Of a stretch of DNA of 24,694 nucleotides, positions 14,617 through 21,968 are shown piece by piece. The stretch covers positions 1 through 24,694 of the forward strand of contig JBEKJU010000113.1 of NCBI GenBank assembly GCA_050011095.1. Reading direction: 5' to 3'. The notes under the pieces were generated by a model. That model was not told where the DNA came from. It saw only the letters and a list, made by a program, of their open reading frames with translations, and made no database searches. This stretch comes from JBEKJU01 sp050011095 (lineage in GTDB: Bacteria; Desulfobacterota; Syntrophorhabdia; Syntrophorhabdales; WCHB1-27). The first letter of the stretch is position 1. Each line of letters starts with the position of its first letter. Both the position numbers and the translations under genes were made by a program.

Positions 14617-15054
14617 ATGGCAAGACCGAAGACACCTATTGTCGCCGTGGACATCATTATTGAATACGGCTGTGGGATCGTGCTTATCGAGCGCAAGAAC
14701 GAACCCCGCGGCTGGGCCCTGCCTGGGGGATTTGTGGACGAGGGCGAGCCCCTTGAGCGGGCGGCGGTGAGGGAGGCCAGGGAAGAGACCTCGCTCGACG
14801 TGGCCCTTCGGGAGCTGCTTTATGTGTACGGCAAGCCTTCAAGGGACCCGAGAGGTCATGGGATCAGTGTTGTCTATATCGCCGGGGGCACGGGCGACCT
14901 GAAGGCCGATGACGATGCGATTGGCGCTGCCGTTTTTTCCCTGGACACGCTGCCTGACGACCTGGTCTTCGATCACCGGGAGATTATCGGCGATTATGCC
15001 GCCTTTATCCGCACCTCCCGCCGTCCCGTGCCGGATATCGACCGGCCGAAATAG
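14617..15054 (+). CDS. Nudix hydrolase
   Basis: 145 residues. The Nudix box runs from G38 to L60: G-x5-E44, then R52-E53 and E56-E57, with Ser59 in place of the usual Gly. The box binds Mg2+ and cleaves nucleoside diphosphates linked to another group. Upstream PRGWALPGGFVDEGE is typical of the ADP-ribose pyrophosphatase/MutT-like group; the substrate is not certain. The frame stays open to 14254, but that part is antisense to the amidohydrolase gene. ATG 14617 follows the promoter by nine bases and has no clear Shine-Dalgarno, so a leaderless mRNA is likely. Confidence 0.88.
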   Translation: MARPKTPIVAVDIIIEYGCGIVLIERKNEPRGWALPGGFVDEGEPLERAAVREAREETSLDVALRELLYVYGKPSRDPRGHGISVVYIAGGTGDLKADDDAIGAAVFSLDTLPDDLVFDHREIIGDYAAFIRTSRRPVPDIDRPK

Positions 15055-15103
15055 GACGGAGCGCCACCCCCGAAGAATCTGTTCCATCCGTTCTCCTCTT
15101 CGC

Positions 15104-15131
15104 TTGACAGCATTAAAGGAAGACTTATATT
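15104..15131 (+). promoter_or_regulatory. Promoter before the 51-residue ORF
   Basis: TTGACA (15104-15109), 16 bp, TATATT (15126-15131). The ATG at 15141 lies nine bases after the -10 box, the same geometry as at the Nudix gene. Confidence 0.5.
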
Positions 15132-15140
15132 GAACGTGAG

Positions 15141-15296
15141 ATGGACACGGCGGAGCGCGGCTTGAGGCCGGGCGCGCGGGGTGTGGTGGATGCCCACAAT
15201 CTGTTGCAGCCCGCATCGGAATTGCTCGACCCCACAAACGACGCGCTCCGTGATTACTCCATGAATTATTACGGCCGCCCTCCCTATTGGCACTAA
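15141..15296 (+). CDS. Possible small protein of 51 residues
   Basis: I do not recognise it. The frame runs from ATG 15141 to TAA 15296 and ends YYGRPPYWH. A sigma-70-like promoter places the start of transcription almost at the ATG, and there is no Shine-Dalgarno. There is no signal peptide or membrane segment. It fills an otherwise empty gap between the Nudix gene and the second MITE copy. Evidence for translation is only the open frame and the promoter geometry. Confidence 0.35.
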   Translation: MDTAERGLRPGARGVVDAHNLLQPASELLDPTNDALRDYSMNYYGRPPYWH

Positions 15297-15370
15297 GAGA
15301 TAGCGCGAGGGAATCGACGATACTCATCCGCAGTTTTTCACCGGCCGAGAAGACAGACTTACCACGCCTA

Positions 15371-15530
15371 AGGGCTCGGAAGGAAATAAATGAGTCGGAT
15401 GGCGAAGGATTTTTGGCCGATCGGCGAGCCGCGGAAAGGCCAAATGTACTGGATGTACATGGCCTTTTCGCAACGAAGCGGGCGGACAAAAAGACGAGCC
15501 AGATGGCCCATTTATTTTCTGACGAGCCCT
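15371..15530. mobile_element. MITE-like repeat, full copy 2 (160 bp)
   Basis: 156 of 160 bases match copy 1 (9489-9648), in the same orientation. The inverted ends start AGGGCTCG. In this copy the internal hairpin is better: AAATGTAC and GTACAT lie around TGGAT, extended by GGCC on the left and GGCC-TTTT on the right. Its right end is followed by AAGGAAAAGGAG, the Shine-Dalgarno of the next gene, so the element forms most of that gene's leader. Confidence 0.87.
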
Positions 15531-15550
15531 AAGGAAAAGGAGTAGAGCCG

Positions 15551-16045
15551 ATGAGAACGATTTTTGCACTGTTTGAAGGCTACAGCGAAGCCAGGGAGGC
15601 CGTCGAGGAGTTGATTGACAGACACTTCGATGAGGGCGAGATGAATGTGGTCGTCCAGGAGCTCACCGGCCGTGGTGGCATGGACATCAATTCCAGGACG
15701 ATGAACGTGGATAAGACCGCTTCACCCGGGACGGGGGTCATGCGCGGGCTCGACCGCCTCCTGGCAGGGCGTAAACCAGTGATCATGCCGGATGCGGGTG
15801 CTGTGTATGCCGCGGGCGGGATGGCCTCCATGGCGGCCGGCGCCGCGACACGGGAAAGGCCGTCGGAGGGTCTGAAAAACATGCTCCTCGCCCTCGACGT
15901 GCCCCAGGAATTGGCGGAATTCTACACGAATGGCGTCCTTGAGGGCGGCGTCCTTCTCTGGATACGAACCGATGAGGCGCGCGTTGCCGAGGCGGCGAAT
16001 ATCCTCAGCAGGACCAAGGGGGAAGAGATCGCCAACTACGCCTGA
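15551..16045 (+). CDS. YflT/GSP17M-like general stress protein
   Basis: 164 residues. It begins MRTIFALFEGYSEAREAVEE, a ferredoxin-like fold start shared with the heat-induced/general stress protein 17M (YflT) family. A Gly/Ala-rich middle (AAGGMASMAAGAATRERP) follows, then ALDVPQELAEFYTNGVLEGG and VLLWIRTDEARVAEAANIL. Members often have this 'short-tempered' Gly/Ala helix that may touch membranes. The biochemical role is unknown. AAGGAG lies 8 bases before ATG 15551 and directly adjoins the right end of MITE copy 2. It converges on the gene at 16082-16501. Confidence 0.6.
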   Translation: MRTIFALFEGYSEAREAVEELIDRHFDEGEMNVVVQELTGRGGMDINSRTMNVDKTASPGTGVMRGLDRLLAGRKPVIMPDAGAVYAAGGMASMAAGAATRERPSEGLKNMLLALDVPQELAEFYTNGVLEGGVLLWIRTDEARVAEAANILSRTKGEEIANYA

Positions 16046-16046
16046 T

Positions 16047-16079
16047 ACCGGTTCCGGAAGATCCCTCAGGAAGGCCGGT
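16047..16079. terminator. Possible bidirectional stem-loop
   Basis: ACCGG-TTCC (16047-16055) can pair with GGAA-GG-CCGGT (16069-16079), with a two-base bulge. It fills the 36-nt gap between convergent genes. There is no T-run, so termination is uncertain. Confidence 0.3.
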
Positions 16080-16081
16080 CT

Positions 16082-16501
16082 CTAGTCGTCCGGCACCCAG
16101 GCTTTGTGCTCGGGAACCCATAACCCATTGATCTCTTGCCCAGGGACTGTAACCCATACACCGGCAGTGTTCTGCTGCCTCTGGGGAGAGACGCCGCTCG
16201 ATGGTGCGGGTGCGGCATATGCAGGGGCAGGGCGGGAGACGTAGTCCGGTGGCGGCGGGTACGCGTAGACGGGCGCGGGATAGGCGTAGGCCGGGGCGGG
16301 GTACGCGTAGGCCGGGGCGGGATAGTAATAGTAGGGCCTCGCGGAAACGCCGATCGCTGTGCCGAGGGCCAGTCCGCCCACGAACCATCCGGCACCCCAT
16401 CCACCGCCCCATCCACCGTGCGACCAGGAATAGGACGGGATAGCCAGGGTCACCGAAACACCCAGCAGCACAAGCAGACTAATTACGGGAAAGCGTTTCA
16501 T
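16082..16501 (-). CDS. Secreted Gly/Trp- and Pro/Ala/Tyr-rich protein
   Basis: 139 residues of low complexity. A signal peptide is clear (MKRFPVISLLVLLGVSVTLA). A Gly/Trp stretch follows (GGWGGGWGAGW), then a short hydrophobic helix with Gly (FVGGLALGTAIGV). A Pro/Ala/Tyr region repeats PAPAYAY, and the C terminus is conserved-looking: VWVTVPGQEINGLWVPEHKA. Such proteins sit in the periplasm or outer envelope; the function is unknown. ATG 16501 follows a strong AGGAGG and a TATAAT box at 16535-16540. Confidence 0.72.
   Translation of the reverse strand: MKRFPVISLLVLLGVSVTLAIPSYSWSHGGWGGGWGAGWFVGGLALGTAIGVSARPYYYYPAPAYAYPAPAYAYPAPVYAYPPPPDYVSRPAPAYAAPAPSSGVSPQRQQNTAGVWVTVPGQEINGLWVPEHKAWVPDD
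16263..16325. repeat. Three 21-bp tandem repeats in coding sequence
   Basis: Three adjacent 21-bp units starting GCGTAG (16263, 16284, 16305) encode the PAPAYAY repeats of the secreted protein on the minus strand. Unit number may vary between strains by slippage without changing the frame. Confidence 0.75.
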
Positions 16502-16534
16502 GTTTCCCCCTCCTCGGAAGATTCTCCCGTAATC

Positions 16535-16540
16535 ATTATA
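16535..16540 (-). promoter_or_regulatory. -10 box of the secreted-protein gene
   Basis: A perfect TATAAT on the minus strand, 33 bases before the ATG. No good -35 hexamer lies 16-18 bases upstream, so the promoter may need an activator. Confidence 0.45.
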
Positions 16541-16580
16541 CTACGGGGTACGGAAAAAGGGTAGCGGGTGGCGTTTCGGC

Positions 16581-16593
16581 CCTTCCGAGCCCT
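16581..16593 (-). repeat. End fragment of the MITE-like repeat
   Basis: On the minus strand it reads AGGGCTCGGAAGG, exactly the left 13 bases of the full copies. On the plus strand the run CGAGCCCTAAGGAAAA (16586-16601) is identical to the right end and flank of copy 2. It is a remnant or solo end. The rest of the 321-bp gap from 16502 to 16822 holds only the two promoters and the tkt leader. Confidence 0.6.
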
Positions 16594-16633
16594 AAGGAAA
16601 ACGCGTCCGGACAGCCGCCGTGCTTGACGTTCC

Positions 16634-16662
16634 TTGACGTTCGCCGACAGGGAGACTTATAT
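16634..16662 (+). promoter_or_regulatory. Promoter of the tkt-tal-zwf-pgl operon
   Basis: TTGACG (16634-16639), 17 bp, TTATAT (16657-16662). Transcription would start near 16670, leaving a leader of about 150 nt before tkt. An ATG at 16673 opens a 14-codon frame at leaderless distance, which could be a leader peptide or chance. Confidence 0.5.
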
Positions 16663-16822
16663 AACTTATAACATGGGTCGATTCCCGAAAGCGCAGGGGC
16701 GTTTCCCGCATCCATAAGCGTCCGAAGGTCGATTCGCGCGACAGTGTGGACCGCGCAGGTTCATCCCGGCCATGAAAAGGGCGTGCGGGAAGGCGGAAAG
16801 ATGAGGGAAAAGAGGAGGAAGC

Positions 16823-18661
16823 ATGGACCGGCAGACAGTAGAATATCTTGAGAATCTGGCCAAATTGATCCGCTATTATATTCTCGTTTCGACAACGAAC
16901 GCAGGCTCGGGTCATCCCACGTCTTCCCTTTCGGCGGCCGATCTCATGACGGGCCTGATGTTCGGCGGTTTTTTCCTCTATGACCCCGCCCGCCCAACGC
17001 TTCCCAACAACGACCGTTTCGTCCTGTCGAAGGGGCACGCCTCGCCGCTCCTCTATGCGCTCTGGACCGTCGCGGGCCAGGTCACGGAAGAGGAACTGAT
17101 GGAGTACCGCGTGTTCGGCAGCCCCCTGGAGGGTCATCCGACGCCCCACTTCCGCTTTGTCGAGGCTGCCACGGGCTCTCTCGGCCAGGGTCTCTCCATC
17201 GGCGTCGGTATGGCCCTGAACGGGCAATATCTCGACAGGTTACCGTACAGGACCTACGTGCTCCTCGGCGACAGTGAAATGGCCGAGGGCTCGAACTGGG
17301 AGGCCCTGGCGGTCGCCTCACACTACAAGCTGGGCAATCTCGTGGGTATCATCGACGTAAACCGCCTCGGCCAGAGGGGAGAGACCATGTACGGCTGGGA
17401 CGTGGAATCTTACGAAAAAAGGGTCTCCGCCTTCGGCTGGGACACCATTGTGATCGACGGCCACAATTTCGACGAGATCATCCCGGCCTTCAAGAAGACG
17501 CTGGAGGCACGGGAGAAGCCGGTAATGATCATTGCCCGCACGATCAAGGGCAAGGGCGTGCCCGCGGTGGAAAACAAGAACGGCTGGCACGGAAAGGTCC
17601 TGAAGGAGGAGGACGTGAGGGAAGCCGTAATGCTCATGGAGCCGCTCGACAGATCGATCCGCGGGAAAATGGCCGGGCCGCCGTCTCTTTCGCCGCAGAG
17701 GCAGTCGGCGCGGAGCGTTCCAGGCCCTTCCTACAAGCAGGGGGAGGCCGTGGCGACGAGGATGGCCTACGGTAACGCCCTCAAGCGCCTCTATCCCGCC
17801 TTTCCCGACATGGTCGTCCTCGACGGAGAGGTGAACAACTCCACGTATGCCGACATATTCAAGGAGGCCTTTCCCGAGCGCTACTTCGAGATGTATATCG
17901 CGGAGCAGAACATGGTTGGCGCCGCAATGGGTCTGTATGCAAGGGGAAAATTGCCTTTCGTCTCCACCTTTGCCGCCTTCTTCACCAGGGCCTTCGATCA
18001 GATAAGGATGAGCCGGTACTCGGATGCGAAGATCACATTTACGGGTTCCCATGCGGGCGTCTCCATCGGCGAGGATGGTCCGTCCCAGATGGGTCTTGAG
18101 GATATCGCCATGTTCCGGAACATTACCGGCAGCGTCGTCCTCTATCCCGCCGATGCGGTCTCCACGGAAAAGCTCGTGGAGCTGGCGGCCGGCTACGGGG
18201 GGATCGTCTATTTGCGCACGACGAGGGGCGCCACACCCGTGATCTACGATCCATCGGAGACATTCGAGATCGGGGGGTTCAAGGTGCTGAAAAGGAGCGA
18301 TGGGGACCGGATTGCCGTCGTCGCGGCGGGGATCACCCTCTTCGAGGCGCTCGGCGCGCACGAGGAACTGAAAAAGGAAGGGATCGCCTGCACGGTGATC
18401 GACCTCTACTGCATCAAGCCCCTCGACGGCAAGATGCTGAAAGAGGCCGTCGGGGGCGTGTCGGCCGTCGTGACGGTGGAAGACCACCATCCGGAGGGGG
18501 GCATGGGCGAGGCAATGCGAAGCGCGCTCGCGGATAGCCCTATCCCGGTCCACTCCCTCGCTGTGCGGAAGGTCCCGAGAAGCGGAAAGCCTGCGCAACT
18601 CATCGAATACGAGGAGATTTCACAGGCGGCCATTATCAAAAAAGTGAAGGAGCTTATATGA
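16823..18661 (+). CDS. tkt: Transketolase, animal-like short type
   Basis: 612 residues, ThDP enzyme that moves two-carbon units between sugar phosphates in the non-oxidative pentose phosphate pathway. The Pyr/PP regions show GSGHPTSSLSAADLM, SKGHASPLLYALW, GSLGQGLSIGVGMAL, the ThDP/Mg motif starting GDSEMAEGSNWEAL, and TIKGKGVP. The second half shows YIAEQNMVGAAMGLYARGK, FVSTFAAFFTRAFDQIRMSR and GSHAGVSIGEDGPSQMGLED. Length and the segments IIDVNRLGQ and FFTRAFDQIRM fit the shorter, vertebrate-like transketolases, not the 660-residue E. coli type (from memory). AGGAGG precedes ATG 16823. The stop overlaps tal by four bases. Confidence 0.93.
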   Translation: MDRQTVEYLENLAKLIRYYILVSTTNAGSGHPTSSLSAADLMTGLMFGGFFLYDPARPTLPNNDRFVLSKGHASPLLYALWTVAGQVTEEELMEYRVFGSPLEGHPTPHFRFVEAATGSLGQGLSIGVGMALNGQYLDRLPYRTYVLLGDSEMAEGSNWEALAVASHYKLGNLVGIIDVNRLGQRGETMYGWDVESYEKRVSAFGWDTIVIDGHNFDEIIPAFKKTLEAREKPVMIIARTIKGKGVPAVENKNGWHGKVLKEEDVREAVMLMEPLDRSIRGKMAGPPSLSPQRQSARSVPGPSYKQGEAVATRMAYGNALKRLYPAFPDMVVLDGEVNNSTYADIFKEAFPERYFEMYIAEQNMVGAAMGLYARGKLPFVSTFAAFFTRAFDQIRMSRYSDAKITFTGSHAGVSIGEDGPSQMGLEDIAMFRNITGSVVLYPADAVSTEKLVELAAGYGGIVYLRTTRGATPVIYDPSETFEIGGFKVLKRSDGDRIAVVAAGITLFEALGAHEELKKEGIACTVIDLYCIKPLDGKMLKEAVGGVSAVVTVEDHHPEGGMGEAMRSALADSPIPVHSLAVRKVPRSGKPAQLIEYEEISQAAIIKKVKELI

Positions 18662-19521
18662 GACCGGAGCATCTCAGGACGAGAATCTTTGTGGATGGCG
18701 GAAACCCTGAAGAAACAAGGGAGGCGATAGACCTCCTGGGATTTCTCGACGGTCAAACCACCAATCCGACCCTCATCTCAAAGAACCCCGGGATCCGTGA
18801 GCACCTCGAGGGGGGCAACAGGTTCTCCAAAGACGAGCTCATGGCCTACTACCGGGACGTGGTACAAAAGATCTCGGCCATGATCCCCCACGGTTCCGTT
18901 TCCATCGAGGTCTATGCGGATTCGGTGACAAAGGCGGGGGTAATGCTGGAGCAGGGCAGGGAGATGTTCGGATGGATCCCGAACGGCCACGTCAAGTTCC
19001 CCACCTCCGCCGAAGGGCTTGAGGCGGCCTCCAGGGGGATCAAAGAGGGACTGCGCGTCAACATGACCCTCTGTTTCACCCAGGCCCAGGCGGCGGCGGT
19101 CTATGCAGCCACCAGGGGGGCCCGCAAGGGGGATGTATTCGTTTCACCCTTTATCGGGAGGCTCGATGACAGGGGGGAGAACGGGATGGATCTCATCGCC
19201 AACATCATCAGGATGTTCGGAAAGGGGGACGGTCATGTGGAGGTCCTCACCGCGAGCGTGAGGAGCATCGATCACCTGCTGTACGCCGTAAGCCTCGGCT
19301 CCGACATCCTTACATGTCCCTTCCCCATCCTGAAGGAATGGGCTGAGGCGGGTCTGAGCCTGCCCGGTCCCGACTACAGGTACAACCCCCGTGGGCTCAA
19401 ACCCATCCCCTATGAGGAGATCGACCTCTCGAAGGACTGGCGCGACTACGACATACGGCACGACCTGACGGACAAGGGGATGGAACGGTTTTCCCAGGAC
19501 TGGAACTCGCTGATACGATGA
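18658..19521 (+). CDS. tal: Transaldolase
   Basis: 287 residues, TIM-barrel enzyme that moves a dihydroxyacetone unit between sugar phosphates. GQTTNPTLI holds the conserved loop; SIEVYAD follows near residue 85; the Schiff-base Lys is probably K113 in HVKFPTSAEG. NMTLCFTQAQAAAVYAATRG and VSPFIGRLDDRG are family blocks. AAGGAG lies five bases before ATG 18658, and the ATGA overlap with tkt suggests coupled translation. Confidence 0.92.
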   Translation: MRPEHLRTRIFVDGGNPEETREAIDLLGFLDGQTTNPTLISKNPGIREHLEGGNRFSKDELMAYYRDVVQKISAMIPHGSVSIEVYADSVTKAGVMLEQGREMFGWIPNGHVKFPTSAEGLEAASRGIKEGLRVNMTLCFTQAQAAAVYAATRGARKGDVFVSPFIGRLDDRGENGMDLIANIIRMFGKGDGHVEVLTASVRSIDHLLYAVSLGSDILTCPFPILKEWAEAGLSLPGPDYRYNPRGLKPIPYEEIDLSKDWRDYDIRHDLTDKGMERFSQDWNSLIR

Positions 19522-19699
19522 TGACCCTCTCATCTGTCACAATGACGATGCGAAGGGACCACGGTCGCCGGGGGGTGGCATATGTTCGATGATCGGGGCG
19601 ACCTGATTATAGACAGCCGCTACCTCCAGACGTGCGACATCCTTTTCCATACTGGCCTTCGACCGGCTCGACCTCGACGACTCCCGGTACCGCGCCTTC

Positions 19700-21010
19700 A
19701 TGGAGGAGGCGGTAAAGAGGAGCGACGGGGACGCCCTCGACACGCAAAAGTGGGACGACTTCGCGGGTCGCCTCTTTTATGCCCCCGGCGTGTTCGAGGA
19801 GGACGGGGATTTCGAGAACCTCCGCGGCCGCATCGATCAGGTCGGCCCAACGGCCGCGGACGGGGCGAGAGAGGTGATATGCTACATGGCGGTGCCCCCC
19901 CAGGTCGTGCCGCTCGCCGTGAAAAAGATGGAGGCCCACGGCATGTGCAAGGGGGCGTACCACACGAAGATCGTCATTGAGAAGCCCTTCGGGGAAGATC
20001 GTCCATCGGCCGCCCGCCTCAACAGGATCATCACCTCGGCCTTCGACGAGCGGCAGGTGTACCGCATCGATCACTACCTGGCGAAGGAGCCCGTCGACAA
20101 TATCATTTTCTTTCGCTTCTCCAACACGGTCTTCGAGGAGGTCTGGAACAGGCGCTACGTGGACAACGTGCAGATCACGATGGCGGAGGATATCGGCATC
20201 GAGCACAGGGGCGCATTCTACGAGAGGGCGGGCGTGGTGCGCGATATCGTGCAAAACCACCTCCTGCAAATCCTTTGCCTCATGTCGATGGAGGCGCCCA
20301 TAGGGTTTGTCCCCGAGTTCATACGGGACGAGAAGGCAAAGATCGTGAGGTCCATACGGCCCATGAACGAGGCCTATGTCGACCGGTTCGTGGTGCGGGG
20401 ACAGTACGGGCCCGGCGTTTGCGATGGCAGGGAGGTTCCCGGCTATCGCGGGGAGGCGAACGTCTCGTCCTCTTCCACCACGCCCAGCTTTTTTGCCGGG
20501 AAGTTCCTTGTCGATAATCTGAGATGGGCCGGTGTCCCCTTCTATCTCAGGACAGGCAAGAGGCTGCCGAGGCGCGTCACGGAGATTTGCATACAGTTCA
20601 AACACCTCCCGCTCCGGCTCTTCGGAAGGACGTGCGACGTGCTGGAGCCGAACGTGCTTTTTTTGACGATCCAACCGGACGAGAAGATAGCCCTCCGGTT
20701 CCTAGTCAAGTATCCTCACTCGGCGAATCAGCTCTATTCGGCGCGCATGGACTTCAGCTATCAGGAGACCTTCAAAACGCCGCCCCACGATGCCTACGAG
20801 CGTATCCTGCTCGACGTGATAAAAGGGGACCTCACCCTTTTTGTCAGGGAAGATACCATCGAGGAGATGTGGGAGGTGGTCGATCCGATCAATAAGAGGT
20901 GGGAAACCTCCCCCCCCACGGATTTTCCGAACTACCGGGCCGGTACCTGGGGACCGCTCGCGGCCGGGAGGCTCATGGCCCAGGAAGGCAGGTCATGGCT
21001 GACGATATAG
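19700..21010 (+). CDS. zwf: Glucose-6-phosphate dehydrogenase, N-terminally truncated
   Basis: The frame encodes most of G6PDH: VIEKPFGEDRPSA; the substrate-site motif RIDHYLAKEPVDNIIFFRF; NHLLQILCLMSMEAP; VPFYLRTGKRLP; and a normal C terminus. Family members begin about 55-60 residues earlier with a Rossmann motif of the GASGDL type, which binds NADP. Here that part is absent. Similarity starts at about SILAFDRLDLDDSRYRAF, the frame is closed by TAG at 19610-19612, and ATG 19700 has no Shine-Dalgarno. tal ends at 19521, so there is no room for the missing domain. The gene is probably inactive, or the assembly has lost sequence. A patch FDDRGDL near 19584-19604 in another frame may be a relic. 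It overlaps pgl by 16 bases. Confidence 0.85.
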   Translation: MEEAVKRSDGDALDTQKWDDFAGRLFYAPGVFEEDGDFENLRGRIDQVGPTAADGAREVICYMAVPPQVVPLAVKKMEAHGMCKGAYHTKIVIEKPFGEDRPSAARLNRIITSAFDERQVYRIDHYLAKEPVDNIIFFRFSNTVFEEVWNRRYVDNVQITMAEDIGIEHRGAFYERAGVVRDIVQNHLLQILCLMSMEAPIGFVPEFIRDEKAKIVRSIRPMNEAYVDRFVVRGQYGPGVCDGREVPGYRGEANVSSSSTTPSFFAGKFLVDNLRWAGVPFYLRTGKRLPRRVTEICIQFKHLPLRLFGRTCDVLEPNVLFLTIQPDEKIALRFLVKYPHSANQLYSARMDFSYQETFKTPPHDAYERILLDVIKGDLTLFVREDTIEEMWEVVDPINKRWETSPPTDFPNYRAGTWGPLAAGRLMAQEGRSWLTI

Positions 21011-21810
21011 CCGGCGGGCCGGGACGGGAAGTCCGCGTGTTCGAGACGTTGTCCGGGCTGGCGAGCCACATGGCCGAGCGGTTCCGCCTGATTTCGGAGG
21101 AGGCCGTCGCGCGTGCCGGCCGCTTTGCAGTGGCCCTCTCGGGGGGACGGACGCCCGTCGATCTCTACGTCGAGCTTGCCCGTCGCGGCAGCGCCTTCGA
21201 CTGGGCTCATATCCACATCTTTCTCGTGGATGAGCGGTTCGTTCCCTATTCGGACCGGGAGAGCAACTTCGGCATGATTAAGCGGACGCTCCTCGACGCG
21301 GTCCTGCCCCCACCGGAGAATGTCCACCCCATCGATACCGCTGTCGCGGACCCGGCGATTTCCGCCCAAAAGTACGAGGAGGAGATTGTCGCCTTCTTCG
21401 GGGCCGGCGGCGCCATGCCCCGGTTCGATCTCGTCATGCTCGGCCTGGGCGAGGACGGCCACACGGCCAGCCTCTTTCCCGGCTCCCCGGCGCTCCGCGA
21501 AAAGACGCATCCCGTCCAAGCGATAGCCCCCCACGGCAAGGTGACGACCCCGAGGGTCACCATCACGCTTCCCGTCATCAATGGCGCGAGGAACGTCGTC
21601 TTTTTGATTACGGGAAAAGGCAAGGCGCGGGTACTGCGGCGCGTCATAGAGGAGAAGGACCCGCAACTGCCCGCATCACTCGTCGAGCCAAAGGAAGGGC
21701 GTCTCTCGTTCCTGTGCGATAGGGAAGCGGCATCAACTATTGGGACACCCGCAAGCGGGTACCCGGTCGCCCCCTCCACTGGCGGAGCCAGTGGAGCCTC
21801 CCCTTCATGA
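20995..21810 (+). CDS. pgl: 6-phosphogluconolactonase
   Basis: 271 residues, DevB-type lactonase that opens 6-phosphogluconolactone made by G6PDH. Motifs are ALSGGRTP (47-54), IFLVDERFVPYSDRESNFGM and MLGLGEDGHTASLFPGSPAL. ATG 20995 lies inside the zwf end, behind AGGAAGG; the longer upstream frame is a shadow of zwf. The last 24 residues (from TIGTPASGYPVAPS) do not belong to the family. They are translated from a 37-bp dispersed repeat plus a hairpin inserted before the stop codon. Confidence 0.92.
   Translation: MADDIAGGPGREVRVFETLSGLASHMAERFRLISEEAVARAGRFAVALSGGRTPVDLYVELARRGSAFDWAHIHIFLVDERFVPYSDRESNFGMIKRTLLDAVLPPPENVHPIDTAVADPAISAQKYEEEIVAFFGAGGAMPRFDLVMLGLGEDGHTASLFPGSPALREKTHPVQAIAPHGKVTTPRVTITLPVINGARNVVFLITGKGKARVLRRVIEEKDPQLPASLVEPKEGRLSFLCDREAASTIGTPASGYPVAPSTGGASGASPS
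21740..21776. repeat. 37-bp palindromic repeat, copy 2, inside the pgl 3' end
   Basis: It matches 14532-14568 at 36 of 37 bases, in the same orientation. It has provided the reading frame for the last residues of pgl, so the original stop codon was probably displaced. Confidence 0.8.
21774..21796 (+). other. Perfect 10-bp hairpin at the end of pgl
   Basis: CTCCACTGGC (21774-21783) and GCCAGTGGAG (21787-21796) are exact complements around GGA. The stem overlaps the end of the 37-bp repeat and lies 12 bases before the pgl stop codon. No T-run follows. It may block or stabilise the mRNA 3' end. The 50 bases between pgl and the cyclase relic hold nothing else I can identify. Confidence 0.6.
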
Positions 21811-21860
21811 AAAGGAAGGACCGGAGGCGAAAAAAGACCTCAAGGGGGATGACATCAGCA

Positions 21861-21968
21861 CTATTGACGGTTCACGGGGGCATGATCCCGCCCGGATAGG
21901 GGCCGGACGATGACCCTCGCCGGGGCCGCCTCCGCGGCCTCGATCAGAAGCGGCAGACAGACGCTCTC
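21861..21968 (-). pseudogene. Cut-off C terminus of the cyclase gene
   Basis: In the same frame as the cyclase gene, directly after the TAA, 35 codons read ESVCLPLLIEAAEAAPARVI, then VRPLSG, and end at TAG 21863-21861. The phrase CLPL...(D/E)(A/G)APARV is the standard end of cyclase-family proteins. One base change (TAC or TAT to TAA) would explain the break. Readthrough or a sequencing error cannot be excluded. Confidence 0.75.

Noticed and set aside
16263..16325. CRISPR-like array
   Set aside because: The 21-bp units are directly adjacent without spacers and encode PAPAYAY repeats.
17318..18598. Open frame of 426 codons on the minus strand
   Set aside because: It is antisense to tkt, has no recognisable domain and starts inside a clear gene.
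19582..19700. FDDRGDL as the working G6PDH Rossmann motif
   Set aside because: It is in another frame than the rest of zwf, lacks the Gly-rich GASGDL pattern and is too close to the next block; at best it is a decayed relic.
19607..20674. Open frame of 355 codons on the minus strand
   Set aside because: It is antisense to zwf and shows no protein-family features.
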